Source of the DNA: Chloroflexota bacterium
GTDB lineage: Bacteria > Chloroflexota > Anaerolineae > UBA1429
Reading direction: 5' to 3'
DNA length: 21,743 bases
NCBI GenBank assembly: GCA_012515695.1
Contig: JAAYXX010000337.1
Span: forward strand, 1-21,743
In this document: positions 1 to 6,780 of the stretch, one piece after another
How positions within the stretch are numbered: position 1 is the stretch's first letter
Layout of the letters: every line of letters starts with the position of its first letter
Translations under genes and position numbers: made by a program
Notes under the pieces: generated by a model
Seen by the model: the letters and a program-made list of their open reading frames with translations, nothing else
The model's database searches: none
What the model was told of the DNA's origin: nothing

Positions 1-104
1 AACAAGGCCAGGCGCTCGGCCAGTGTGCGTTCGGGGGTATAGTAATGAAAACGGTCCCGCTGCCGACCCAGCAGGCTGACCATTACAGCGTGTTTGACGC
101 GCAC
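1..104 (-). CDS. Partial protein, N-terminal 34 residues only (gene runs off the window)
   Basis: A GTG codon at 104-102 follows a strong ribosome-binding site (GGGGAGGT, about 7 nt upstream) and opens a frame that stays open to the window edge. The peptide begins MRVKHAVMVSLLG and continues with RQRDRFHYY. It starts 39 nt after the pfkA stop codon on the same strand, so it is probably the second gene of a pfkA operon. The opening faintly recalls TIM-barrel sugar-phosphate isomerase/epimerase proteins, but 34 residues are too few to name it. The reading frame and RBS are seen directly; the function is unknown. Confidence 0.6.
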   Translation of the reverse strand, partial: MRVKHAVMVSLLGRQRDRFHYYTPERTLAERLAL

Positions 105-143
105 GGCGCTTACCTCCCCAGAGTTGGTGTATATGCCAATCGT

Positions 144-1115
144 TTACATGGACATGATGCAGGATAGGTCGAACAGGCTCAAGTCTAGCTGCTTGTGCGT
201 GTTGACCACCTGTTCCAACGGCGTCGTGACCACGCGGTTTCCCTGCAAGCCGGTGAGCACGCCTTGTTCGCCGCGCAGCCAGGCCCGCACTGCTCCTTCG
301 CCCAGGCGTGTCGCCAGCAGGCGGTCGCGGCTGGTGGGGTTGGCCCCCCGTTGCACATGGCCGAGGATCGTGGCGCGCAGTTTAAAGCCGACGCCTTCGG
401 GATGCTGCTCAAAATACTCGATCAATCGCTGGGCGTTGTTGTGCGCGCCCTCGGCCACCACGACCATTGCGTGGCCCTTGCCCCGCTCGTGGGCAGCGCG
501 CAACTGCGCGGCCACCTCGTCGGGGGACATTTCGCGCTCAGGGATGACGACCACTTCGGCGCCTCCGGCAATCCCCGCCATGAGCGCCACAAAGCCGCAC
601 TTGCGCCCCATGACCTCGACCAAAAAGGCCCGGCGGTGGGACTCGGCGGTCACTTTCAGGCGGTCTATGGCCTCCAGGGCCACGTTGATGGCGGTGTCCA
701 CGCCGATGGTCACGTCTGTGCCCGCCAGGTCGTTGTCAATGGTCGAGGCGACCCCCACCACGGGAAAGCCCATCTGATACAGGGCGAACGCCCCGGTTTG
801 CGAGCCGTTCCCCCCGATAACGAACAGGGCCTCGGCGTCTTCCGCCTTGAGGTTTTCGATGGCCTTGCGGCGGCCTTCTTCGGTGTAGAATTCCTGGCTG
901 CGGGCGCTCCCCAGCATGGTTCCCCCCAGTTGCATAATGCCGCCCACGTCTCGCCGCGAGAGGAACACGAAATCCCCGTCAATCAGCCCTGAATAGCCAT
1001 TTCGCACGCCAAACACGTCGAGGCCAGCCTCTAGCCCCGTGCGCGTGATGGCCCGGATGGCTGCGTTCATGCCCGGCGCATCTCCGCCGCTCGTCAATAC
1101 TGCAATTCGTTTCAT
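144..1115 (-). CDS. pfkA: 6-phosphofructokinase, ATP-dependent type
   Basis: This 323-residue protein has the usual length for PfkA, which phosphorylates fructose 6-phosphate to fructose 1,6-bisphosphate, the committing step of glycolysis in the cytoplasm. Visible motifs are GGDAPGMN (10-17), GGTMLGSAR (64-72), GGNGS (101-105), TIDND (125-129, catalytic Asp127), EVMGRKCGF and HVQRGANPTSRDR. Gly104 and the lack of Lys in the residue before TIDND favour ATP over pyrophosphate as donor. Residue 103 is Asn where E. coli PfkA has the Mg-binding Asp; I believe GGNGS occurs in several deep-branching PFKs. The start is supported by AGGAGC about 8 nt upstream. A promoter lies about 100 nt upstream, and a second gene follows 39 nt downstream. 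Confidence 0.95.
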   Translation of the reverse strand: MKRIAVLTSGGDAPGMNAAIRAITRTGLEAGLDVFGVRNGYSGLIDGDFVFLSRRDVGGIMQLGGTMLGSARSQEFYTEEGRRKAIENLKAEDAEALFVIGGNGSQTGAFALYQMGFPVVGVASTIDNDLAGTDVTIGVDTAINVALEAIDRLKVTAESHRRAFLVEVMGRKCGFVALMAGIAGGAEVVVIPEREMSPDEVAAQLRAAHERGKGHAMVVVAEGAHNNAQRLIEYFEQHPEGVGFKLRATILGHVQRGANPTSRDRLLATRLGEGAVRAWLRGEQGVLTGLQGNRVVTTPLEQVVNTHKQLDLSLFDLSCIMSM

Positions 1116-1224
1116 TGCTCGTCGCTCCTATTGCCCCTGCGCCTCGGCGTGACTCGCAGCCCATCCAGCCAGGCAGACCCGCTATCAGGGCGACACGCCG
1201 GTCAGCGCACCCTAGACAGGGGCA

Positions 1225-1253
1225 ATTGTCGCCCAGACCCGCCATGTTGTCAA
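1225..1253 (-). promoter_or_regulatory. Promoter of pfkA (sigma70-type)
   Basis: On the minus strand a perfect TTGACA -35 (1253-1248) is followed after 17 bp by GACAAT (1230-1225). Transcription would start near 1218, giving a leader of about 100 nt before the pfkA start at 1115. The leader shows no riboswitch motif that I recognise. Confidence 0.65.
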
Positions 1254-1307
1254 GCCGTTGGACCGCCGCCATCTTTGGCTAATGGCGCTAACATTTGATT
1301 GTCAATC

Positions 1308-1415
1308 ACCCTCACCCTATCCCTCTCCCAAGGGGCGAGGGAACCAGACACCCTCATCCCCGGCTGTACTCAGCCGCCCGGCATACATGCCGGTGCCCGA
1401 AGGGCGGATGAGGGC
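1308..1415. repeat. Intergenic palindromic repeat (CCCTC/GAGGG type)
   Basis: A compound inverted repeat. It begins with a CCCTCTCCC-AAGGGGCGAGGG hairpin-like unit. Then CCCTCATCC (1351-1359) pairs with GGATGAGGG (1406-1414) around an inner hairpin, CCGGC-ATACAT-GCCGG (1378-1393). The reverse complement of 17960-18035 carries the same modules with small changes. No coding capacity is apparent. The rest of the 1254-1600 gap holds a repeat fragment at 1260-1280, the repeat at 1464-1574 and otherwise nothing I can name. Confidence 0.75.
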
Positions 1416-1463
1416 CACCCCGATCTCGCCCCAGCACTTGATCCGCGAAAAGTCAGCACCATT

Positions 1464-1574
1464 GGCCATCCTTGGCGGCCAGAGCGCGCTATGGGATAGC
1501 GCGGCAGGAATGCCGCGGCTACGGACGGACCGCCGCCATCCTTGGCGGCAGACCAGGCGGCAGGATGCCAGCGG
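1464..1574. repeat. Modular hairpin repeat (GCCGCC-ATCCTT-GGCGGC family)
   Basis: A series of short GC stems with A/T-containing loops: GGCC-ATCCTT-GGCGGCC, GCGGC-AGGAAT-GCCGC and GCCGCC-ATCCTT-GGCGGC, then a degenerate GGCGGCAGGATGCC unit. The same order of modules is found inverted at 14506-14563, so this is a dispersed repeat family and not a local accident. Confidence 0.8.
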
Positions 1575-1598
1575 TTCTTCGCCTGCACAACTTGCAGG

Positions 1599-1627
1599 TA
1601 GATGAAATTGGCGATTTGTGGTATGCT
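1599..1627 (+). promoter_or_regulatory. Possible extended -10 promoter for the GH4 gene
   Basis: TGG-TATGCT (1619-1627) resembles an extended -10 element. The hexamer 17 bp upstream, TAGATG (1599-1604), is a poor -35. It would give a leader of about 60 nt before the ATG at 1692. This is the best candidate I see in the gap, but it is weak. Confidence 0.35.
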
Positions 1628-1691
1628 GCCAATGGGCAGTACCAAACCACCACCATGCTGGATCACCCATTACACTCAAGGGAGCAACCAG

Positions 1692-3017
1692 ATGACAAAA
1701 ATCGCTTTTATCGGAGCAGGAAGCTTTGGGTTCACCCGCACGCTGGTCAAGGACCTGTTGACCTTTCCTCTGCTAGAAGATGCCACCCTCGCTTTGATGG
1801 ATGTGGACGCGGAACGCCTGGACTATATCAAGCGTGCCGTGGATCGCATTGTCGCGGAAGGCAATTACCCCGCCAAGGTCATCGCCACCACCGATCGCGC
1901 CGAAGCCCTGAAGGGAGCCAACGCGGTGATCTGCACTATCCTGGCCGGGGGGGTGCACGTCTGGCGCTATGACATCGAAATCCCCAAGCGGTACGGCGTG
2001 GACATTAACGTGGGCGACACGCGCGGGCCAGCGGGCATTTTCCGCGCCCTGCGTACCATCCCCGTTATGCTGGACATCTGCCGCGACATTGAAAAGTATT
2101 GCCCTGACGCCATTTTGCTGAACTATACCAACCCGATGGCGATGCTCTGCCGGGCCATGCAGCGCGAGACGAGTGTCAAGGTCAGTGGCCTGTGCCATAG
2201 CGTGCAGGGGACGGCGCACATGCTGGCGAATTGGATCGGCGCGCCCAACGAGGAAATCAGCTATGTTTGCGCGGGCATCAACCATCAGGCCTTCTATGTC
2301 AAGTTCGAGTGGAATGGCAAGGACGCCTACCCCCTGATTCGTCAGGCGATGGAGCGGCCCGAAGTGTACAACGAAGAGCAGGTGCGGAACGAGATGTTCC
2401 TGCACCTGGGCTACTATGTTACCGAGTCCAGCGGGCACAACTCGGAATACAACTGGTGGTTCCGCAAGCGCCCGGATCTGATTGAGAAATATTGCACCCA
2501 CGGCACCGGCTGGAACCCCGGCGAGTATGCCTATATCCTCAAGGAATATCTGGCGCGGGATCATGAATGGCGCGACCGTATCCGTGAGTGGCTGGACGAC
2601 CCCAAGCCCTTGAACTTGGAGCGCGGGCACGAGTACGCCACCTATATCATCAACGCCTACATGGGCGGCGAGCCGTTCAAGTTCAACGGCAACGTGCCCA
2701 ACAACGGCCTGATCACCAACCTGCCGGAAGGGGCCTGTGTGGAAGTGCCGGTTTACGCCGACACACGCGGGTTCAACCCGATTCACGTGGGCGCGCTGCC
2801 GCCCCAGTGTGCGGCGTTGGTCAACGTCAGCGTGGCTTCGGAGGAGATGGCTGTGGAAGCCTGCCTCACTGGCGACCCGACGATGGTGTTCCACTCCATC
2901 GCCTACGATCCGTTGACCGCGTCGGTGCTGTCGCTGGCCGAAATCAGGCAGATGGTCAACGACATGCTGGCCCAGAACAAGGATTACCTGCCCACCTTTA
3001 AGCATTTCGTGGCCTAG
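1692..3017 (+). CDS. melA: Glycoside hydrolase family 4, alpha-galactosidase (MelA)-type
   Basis: This 441-residue protein has the normal GH4 length. GH4 enzymes cleave glycosides by an NAD+ and Mn2+ dependent oxidation-elimination route in the cytoplasm. The N-terminus shows the Rossmann loop GAGSFGFT (8-15). Further motifs are NYTNPM (144-149), CHSV (168-171) and GINHQAF (195-201), which carry the metal-binding Cys and His. From family knowledge, CHSV is the signature of the alpha-galactosidase branch, against CHEV, CDMP or CNVP in other GH4 groups; the substrate is therefore likely but unproven. I chose ATG 1692 because GGGAG lies about 9 nt upstream and the Rossmann fold begins at once; a longer frame from 1602 would add 30 residues that look non-coding. 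It stands alone between repeats and a terminator. Confidence 0.9.
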   Translation: MTKIAFIGAGSFGFTRTLVKDLLTFPLLEDATLALMDVDAERLDYIKRAVDRIVAEGNYPAKVIATTDRAEALKGANAVICTILAGGVHVWRYDIEIPKRYGVDINVGDTRGPAGIFRALRTIPVMLDICRDIEKYCPDAILLNYTNPMAMLCRAMQRETSVKVSGLCHSVQGTAHMLANWIGAPNEEISYVCAGINHQAFYVKFEWNGKDAYPLIRQAMERPEVYNEEQVRNEMFLHLGYYVTESSGHNSEYNWWFRKRPDLIEKYCTHGTGWNPGEYAYILKEYLARDHEWRDRIREWLDDPKPLNLERGHEYATYIINAYMGGEPFKFNGNVPNNGLITNLPEGACVEVPVYADTRGFNPIHVGALPPQCAALVNVSVASEEMAVEACLTGDPTMVFHSIAYDPLTASVLSLAEIRQMVNDMLAQNKDYLPTFKHFVA

Positions 3018-3047
3018 CGCGTTCGACTCTCCGCCGCTCTGCAATCC

Positions 3048-3086
3048 ACGGCAGGCGCGCCCATTTCAGGGTGTGCCTGCCGTTTT
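3048..3086 (+). terminator. Intrinsic terminator after the GH4 gene
   Basis: A 15-bp stem, including two G-T pairs, runs from ACGGCAGGC at 3048 to GCCTGCCGT ending at 3083, with a 6-nt loop (ATTTCA). It is followed by a short T run (3083-3086). It lies 30 nt after the GH4 stop codon. Confidence 0.75.
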
Positions 3087-3105
3087 GGGTGCGCGGGCAG
3101 GCGTG

Positions 3106-3134
3106 TTGACAGCGGAGGCGCTGTTTTCTACAAT
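3106..3134 (+). promoter_or_regulatory. Promoter of the lamin-tail gene (sigma70-type)
   Basis: TTGACA (3106-3111), a 17-bp spacer and TACAAT (3129-3134) make a near-consensus promoter. The start site would be near 3141, about 40 nt before the ATG at 3184. Confidence 0.75.
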
Positions 3135-3183
3135 GCTCTCGCTTGCATAGGTGTTGTGTCCTCGCTTGGCAAGGAGGTCTGCT

Positions 3184-3731
3184 ATGAAGCGTGCTTGCAT
3201 CGCCGTTCTGTTGTTGGCAGCCGTCCTGACGGGCCTGAGCGTGGGCCGCCCGCTATCGGCGGCTGTGAGCGAGGCTCCATCCCAGCCCGCCGTCTGGCTC
3301 GCGCTGGTCTCCAATGCGCCAACCCCCACAGGAACCCCCACTCCTACGGCGACGCCCAGCCCTACGCCGACCATTACCCCGGCTCCTACGCCTATCCCTG
3401 CTCGTGTGCGTGTCGCCGCCTGGTGCTGCCAGTTTGATGTGCCGGGCAACGACGGCGACCGCTACAATGAGGAGTATGTCTGCTTGACGAACGAAGGCGG
3501 GCAGGTTGCCCAGATGGCCGGGTGGAAGGTGCGCGACGAGGCGGGAAACACGTACACATTTCCATCGTTCCTTCTGTGGCCGGGCGCGTGGGTGCGGCTG
3601 CACACGGGCAGCGGGTCGAACACCGCCACCACCTGTATTGGGGGCAGCGGCGTTTCATCTGGAATAACGACAGCGACACGGTATTCCTGTATGACGAGCG
3701 GGGCGCGCTGGTCGAAACGTACACCTACTGA
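3184..3731 (+). pseudogene. Secreted lamin-tail domain protein, frameshifted
   Basis: The ATG at 3184 follows AAGGAGG. The product starts with a signal peptide (about residues 1-26, hydrophobic core AVLLLAAVLTGL), then a Thr/Pro-rich linker (about 45-72), then a lamin-tail-like beta domain (GWKVRDEAGNTYTFPSF). After residue 149 the frame breaks. The next frame continues naturally with LYWGQRRFIWNNDSDTVFLY and ends ETYTY at a TGA (3729-3731). Adding one base between 3630 and 3631 would restore ..NTATDLYWGQ.., the usual ending of such domains, giving 182 residues. So a single base has been lost, either in the cell or in the sequence. Without repair, the original frame reads through the tRNA region. 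Lamin-tail domains occur in secreted or surface proteins of Chloroflexota; the exact role is unknown. Confidence 0.75.
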
Positions 3732-3756
3732 TAGCCGCGCTCTATGGTCGGGGAAT

Positions 3757-3789
3757 AAAAAAAGACGATCATCGGGGGATGATCGTCTT
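3757..3789 (-). terminator. Intrinsic terminator after tRNA-His
   Basis: A perfect 12-bp stem (3762-3773 with 3778-3789; AAGACGATCATC and its complement) closes a 4-nt loop. Read on the minus strand it is followed by seven T residues (3763-3757). It begins 3 nt after the tRNA 3' end. Confidence 0.9.
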
Positions 3790-3792
3790 GCC

Positions 3793-3869
3793 TGGGGTGA
3801 GCGGTGGGATTCGAACCCACGGTCTCCTGGGCCACAACCAGGTGCCTTAACCACTCGGCTACGCCCACC
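3793..3869 (-). tRNA. tRNA-His (anticodon GTG)
   Basis: A complete cloverleaf is visible on the minus strand: D-arm, anticodon stem CCTGG/CCAGG around loop TTGTGGC (anticodon GTG) and T-loop TTCGAAT closed by GTGGG/CCCAC. The histidine identity pair G-1:C73 is present (G at 3869, C at 3796) and CCA is encoded (3795-3793). It has its own promoter and terminator, so it is a single-gene transcription unit. Confidence 0.97.
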
Positions 3870-3891
3870 ATATCTCTCTGCAACAGCGGGT

Positions 3892-3919
3892 ATTATAGCA
3901 CAGACCACGCATTTTGCAA
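3892..3919 (-). promoter_or_regulatory. Promoter of tRNA-His
   Basis: On the minus strand TTGCAA (3919-3914), a 16-bp spacer and a perfect TATAAT (3897-3892) lie about 22 nt ahead of the tRNA 5' end. Confidence 0.7.
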
Positions 3920-3944
3920 GTTCTGCTTTTTGAGGGAATCGCTG

Positions 3945-4544
3945 CTACTTGCCAGAGAGCGCTGGCTGTCTTTTGGTCTGCTGGTATACGTGTACCATGC
4001 GGTGGATGGTGGTAAGCCAGGTGCCAACGGCCAGCACCCACAGCGCCGGTTCTACCAGCCCCACAATCAGCGCCACGATGATGACCAGCGTGCGCTCGAC
4101 GCGGGTGAACAGCCCCACCTTGCACTCGATGTTCATGGCCTCGGCGCGCGCCCGCGTATAGCTCACCAGCATAGAGCCGACGATGGCCGCGTAGGCCAGC
4201 ATCTCTTCGATGCGCCCTGCCTGGCCCATGTACCACCAGGCCACGCCCAGCAGAATCGCCGAGTCGGTGACCCGGTCCAGTACGGAATCCAAAAAGGCAC
4301 CAAACCTGGTGCTGCCGCCCTGCTCGCGGGCCAGCGTGCCGTCCAGCGCATCGAACGCCGTGGTTGCAATCAGCAGCAGCCCGCCCAGGCGAAAGCGCCC
4401 GGTGGCGATTACCACGGACACGGCCACGGTGAGCAGGCAACCCAGGATGGTCAAGCCATTCGCGGAAAGCCCCATACGACCGAGAAATCTGGCAATAGGC
4501 CCGACGATGTTTTTGAATACTTTTCTCAGCCAGTCTGTGAACAT
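3945..4544 (-). CDS. CDP-alcohol phosphatidyltransferase (PgsA / PIP-synthase-like)
   Basis: This 199-residue membrane enzyme transfers a phosphatidyl group from CDP-diacylglycerol to an alcohol during phospholipid synthesis. The full family motif is present: Asp65, Asp68-Gly69, Ala72-Arg73, Gly82, Asp86 and Asp90. About six hydrophobic segments fit membrane helices. The stretch SYTRARAE and the following G-x-x-x-R-x-E-R resemble phosphatidylinositol-phosphate synthases more than PgsA, so the acceptor may be inositol phosphate or glycerol phosphate; I cannot decide. ATG 4544 is chosen because the promoter -10 (4593-4588) lies inside any longer frame; GGGGAGG sits rather close upstream. It is transcribed divergently from radC. 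Confidence 0.85.
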   Translation of the reverse strand: MFTDWLRKVFKNIVGPIARFLGRMGLSANGLTILGCLLTVAVSVVIATGRFRLGGLLLIATTAFDALDGTLAREQGGSTRFGAFLDSVLDRVTDSAILLGVAWWYMGQAGRIEEMLAYAAIVGSMLVSYTRARAEAMNIECKVGLFTRVERTLVIIVALIVGLVEPALWVLAVGTWLTTIHRMVHVYQQTKRQPALSGK

Positions 4545-4587
4545 GCTCCTCCCCGCCATCTGCCTGGAGAAATGTACGCAATTCCGT

Positions 4588-4616
4588 ATCATACAAGCCC
4601 GGCAGCGCATTGTCAA
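4588..4616 (-). promoter_or_regulatory. Promoter of the CDP-alcohol phosphatidyltransferase gene
   Basis: On the minus strand TTGACA (4616-4611), exactly 17 bp, then TATGAT (4593-4588). The start site near 4581 leaves a leader of about 37 nt and rules out the upstream start codon at 4616. Confidence 0.8.
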
Positions 4617-4626
4617 AAGTCCGACC

Positions 4627-4651
4627 AGCCCGCCGCAATTGACGGCGGGCT
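4627..4651. promoter_or_regulatory. Perfect 9-bp-arm palindrome between divergent promoters
   Basis: AGCCCGCCG and CGGCGGGCT flank CAATTGA. It overlaps the -35 element proposed for radC and lies just upstream of the -35 for the phosphatidyltransferase gene. It could be a shared operator or one more hairpin of the intergenic repeat type. Confidence 0.4.
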
Positions 4652-4667
4652 ATATCATGGCTAAACT
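4639..4667 (+). promoter_or_regulatory. Probable promoter of radC
   Basis: TTGACG (4639-4644), 17 bp, TAAACT (4662-4667). It would start transcription about 60 nt before the radC ATG. Confidence 0.45.
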
Positions 4668-4733
4668 GACCGTATGCATGCGCCATCGTACGCCTTGCGG
4701 GTTGTATCATCGTTCGCGCAAAGGATGGTAGCC

Positions 4734-5435
4734 ATGACCGATGCACCGTACCATGTCCTCATCAAAGAGATGCCCGAATCGGAGCGGCCCCGCGAGCGGC
4801 TGGAAGCCTATGGGGCGGCTGTCCTCTCGGATGCGGAGCTAATCGCCATTGCTCTGGGCACGGGATCGCGCAACGAGAACGCCATCAGCCTGGCCCATCG
4901 GGTGCTGAACCGCTTTCGCAGCCTCGCCGGGCTGGATAACGCCGGATTCAGCGAATTGTGCAGCATCCCCGGCATTGGCCCGGCCAAAGCCGCCCATCTC
5001 AAGGCGGCGCTGGAGATAGGCCGACGGGCGATTCTGTCGGCAAACGGCCATCGGCCCACCATCACTTGCCCGGCGGACGCGGCCCAGGTATTCATGGCCG
5101 AGATGAGCATGCTGCGACAAGAACAGCTTCAGGTTATGCTGCTGGATACCAAGCACCACGTTCTGCGTACGCATACGGTGTATGTGGGCAGCGTGAACGC
5201 CGCGATGGTGCGCGTCGCTGAGGTGTTCCGCGAGGCCATCAAGGAGAACGCTACAGCTATCCTGATTGCCCACAACCACCCCAGCGGCGACCCAACGCCC
5301 TCGATGGACGATGTGCGGGTCACGCAAGAGATCGTGCGCGCAGGCAAGAATCTGGATATAGAGGTGCTCGACCACCTGATTGTGGGCGGGCAGCAGTATA
5401 TCAGTCTGAAGGAACGGGGCCTTGGCTTTGATTAG
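4734..5435 (+). CDS. radC: RadC / UPF0758 family JAB-domain protein
   Basis: This 233-residue protein has the standard RadC layout. An N-terminal helical region carries a helix-hairpin-helix DNA-binding motif (IPGIGPAKAAHLKAALEIG), followed by a C-terminal JAB1/MPN-like metal-binding domain. The metal motif HNHPSGDPTPS has His180, His182 and Asp186. Despite its name, a role of RadC in DNA repair is not established; the fold suggests a metalloprotease or a protein acting on DNA ends. ATG 4734 is preceded by AAAGGATGG, and homologous proteins start near the conserved LIKEMPESERPRERL segment; an upstream start at 4674 is less likely. It begins a plus-strand run with the HD and DUF4416 genes, whose starts follow closely. 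Confidence 0.93.
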   Translation: MTDAPYHVLIKEMPESERPRERLEAYGAAVLSDAELIAIALGTGSRNENAISLAHRVLNRFRSLAGLDNAGFSELCSIPGIGPAKAAHLKAALEIGRRAILSANGHRPTITCPADAAQVFMAEMSMLRQEQLQVMLLDTKHHVLRTHTVYVGSVNAAMVRVAEVFREAIKENATAILIAHNHPSGDPTPSMDDVRVTQEIVRAGKNLDIEVLDHLIVGGQQYISLKERGLGFD

Positions 5436-5443
5436 GAGGAGAG

Positions 5444-6223
5444 ATGCCGATTAACCTGCCCGCTCGCCACAACGAAAAGCTGGCGCAACTAATGGAGGTC
5501 ATCAACCAGGATCGCGAGTTGCATCAGCTTTGGAAGTGCGCCAACATCAACGCCGTGGATCGTTCGGGGATCAGCGACCACGGGGAGGTGCATATTCGCA
5601 TTGTGGCGAACATTGCGCTCAAGCTGTTGCGTCTGCTCGACGCGGGCGGAGTCCCCATGAACGTGGTCAAAGACTATGGCATGACGGTGCAAGATGCAGA
5701 GATCATCGTCGTGCTGGGTGCTTGCTTTCATGATCTGGGTATCAGCATCCACCGCAACCATCACGAGAACCATAGTCTGATCATCGCCTAGCGCAAGGCG
5801 CGCGAGACGCTGGCCGCGCTGCCTTTTTATGACATCGAGCAGCGCACGATCATCACTTCGGAAACGTTGCACGCCGTCGCGGCGCACCGTTCTGACGAAA
5901 AGGCGCTGACCACGGAGGCCAGCGTCATCAAGCTGGCCGACGCGCTGGATATGACCCACGGGCGCTCGCGTATCCCCTTTGAGGCCGGTTCGGTGAACAT
6001 TCATTCTGTATCGGCGGCGGCCATTGACGAGGTGCGCCTGTCTGCCGGGGAAACCAAGCCGGTGCATATTGATGTGTTGATGAACAACTCGGCGGGTATT
6101 TTCCAACTGGACGAGTTGCTGAAGGAAAAGCTCAGGAACTCGACGCTGGCCCCCTATATTGAGCTGGTCGCCCATATCGAGGGGAGCATCGAAAAGAGTC
6201 TGATCGAGTTGTATTCCATCTAG
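5444..6223 (+). pseudogene. HD-domain phosphohydrolase interrupted by an in-frame TAG
   Basis: The ATG at 5444 lies 8 nt after the radC stop and has a strong RBS (AGGAGGAG). The reading frame is typical of metal-dependent HD phosphohydrolases: His50, the His96-Asp97 pair in CFHDLGI, and Asp166 in KLADALDM. Codon 116 (5789-5791) is TAG, yet the same frame continues with no shift for another 143 codons to a normal TAG at 6221-6223. The later half (IPFEAGSVNIHSVS, NNSAGIFQLDELL) is clearly the same protein, 259 residues in all. The TAG splits the HD domain, so the 115-residue product should be inactive. Possible causes are a sequencing error, a true nonsense mutation, or suppression. The natural substrate is unknown. 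Confidence 0.8.
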
Positions 6224-6235
6224 AGGGGTGGTTGC

Positions 6236-6775
6236 ATGGGTGCCATCAAGCAGCCCCTCCCCGTGAAGCTAGTGCTGCCGATGATTAGCGGCCACCGCGA
6301 GTTGTTCCAGGCTGCCGCCGAGGCGCTGGCCCAGCGGTTTGGGGCGGTGGATTATACGAGCGCGGTGCTGCCTTTTACGTACACCGATTACTATGATGAG
6401 GAGTTTGGCGGCGGGCTGCTGCGTCAGTTTGTCTCTTTTCAGCCGTTGATGGACCCCGGCAAGCTGGCCGAGGTCAAGGTGCTGACGAACGAGTTGGAGG
6501 AGCAATGGCGCGCCGATGGACGGCGGCGCATCAACCTGGACCCGGGGTATATCACGCAGGCCAAGCTGGTGCTGGCGACGACCAAGAACTATGCGCACCG
6601 CCTCTATATCGGGCAGGGGATTTTCGCCGAGGTAACGCTTATGTACCGGGACGGGGATTTCCGGCCCTTGCCCTGGACGTATCCCGATTACCAGAGTGAG
6701 CCGTATCTGGAGGTCTTGCGCGCCATTCGGGGAATCTATGTGGCGCAGCTCAAGGAGTGGCAGGCGGGGATATAA
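6236..6775 (+). CDS. DUF4416 family protein
   Basis: This 179-residue protein matches the DUF4416 pattern along its length: an N-terminal KxPxPVKLVLPMIS, then TDYYDEEFG, RQFVSFQPLMDP, NLDPGYITQAKLVLATTKN, HRLYIGQGIFAEVTL and PWTYPDY. The function of the family is unknown; the conserved Asp, His, Glu and Lys residues hint at an enzyme, but that is inference. It starts 12 nt after the HD gene, with a GGGGTGG RBS, and probably shares its transcript. It ends 5 nt from the stop codon of the convergent FecR-domain gene, and no clear terminator separates them. Confidence 0.88.
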   Translation: MGAIKQPLPVKLVLPMISGHRELFQAAAEALAQRFGAVDYTSAVLPFTYTDYYDEEFGGGLLRQFVSFQPLMDPGKLAEVKVLTNELEEQWRADGRRRINLDPGYITQAKLVLATTKNYAHRLYIGQGIFAEVTLMYRDGDFRPLPWTYPDYQSEPYLEVLRAIRGIYVAQLKEWQAGI

Positions 6776-6780
6776 GGTCT

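Noticed and set aside
1773..3044. 423-residue open frame on the minus strand opposite the GH4 gene
   Set aside because: It has no RBS or recognisable domain and is explained by GC-rich codon bias of the real GH4 gene; the plus-strand product has clear family motifs.
3151..3933. Long 260-residue frame through the tRNA-His gene
   Set aside because: It results from the frameshift at 3630; the sequence after that point has no protein-like character and runs over a tRNA and its terminator.
5789..5791. TAG in the HD gene as a pyrrolysine codon
   Set aside because: HD phosphohydrolases are not known to use pyrrolysine, and no pyl gene or special downstream structure was seen; error or nonsense mutation is simpler.
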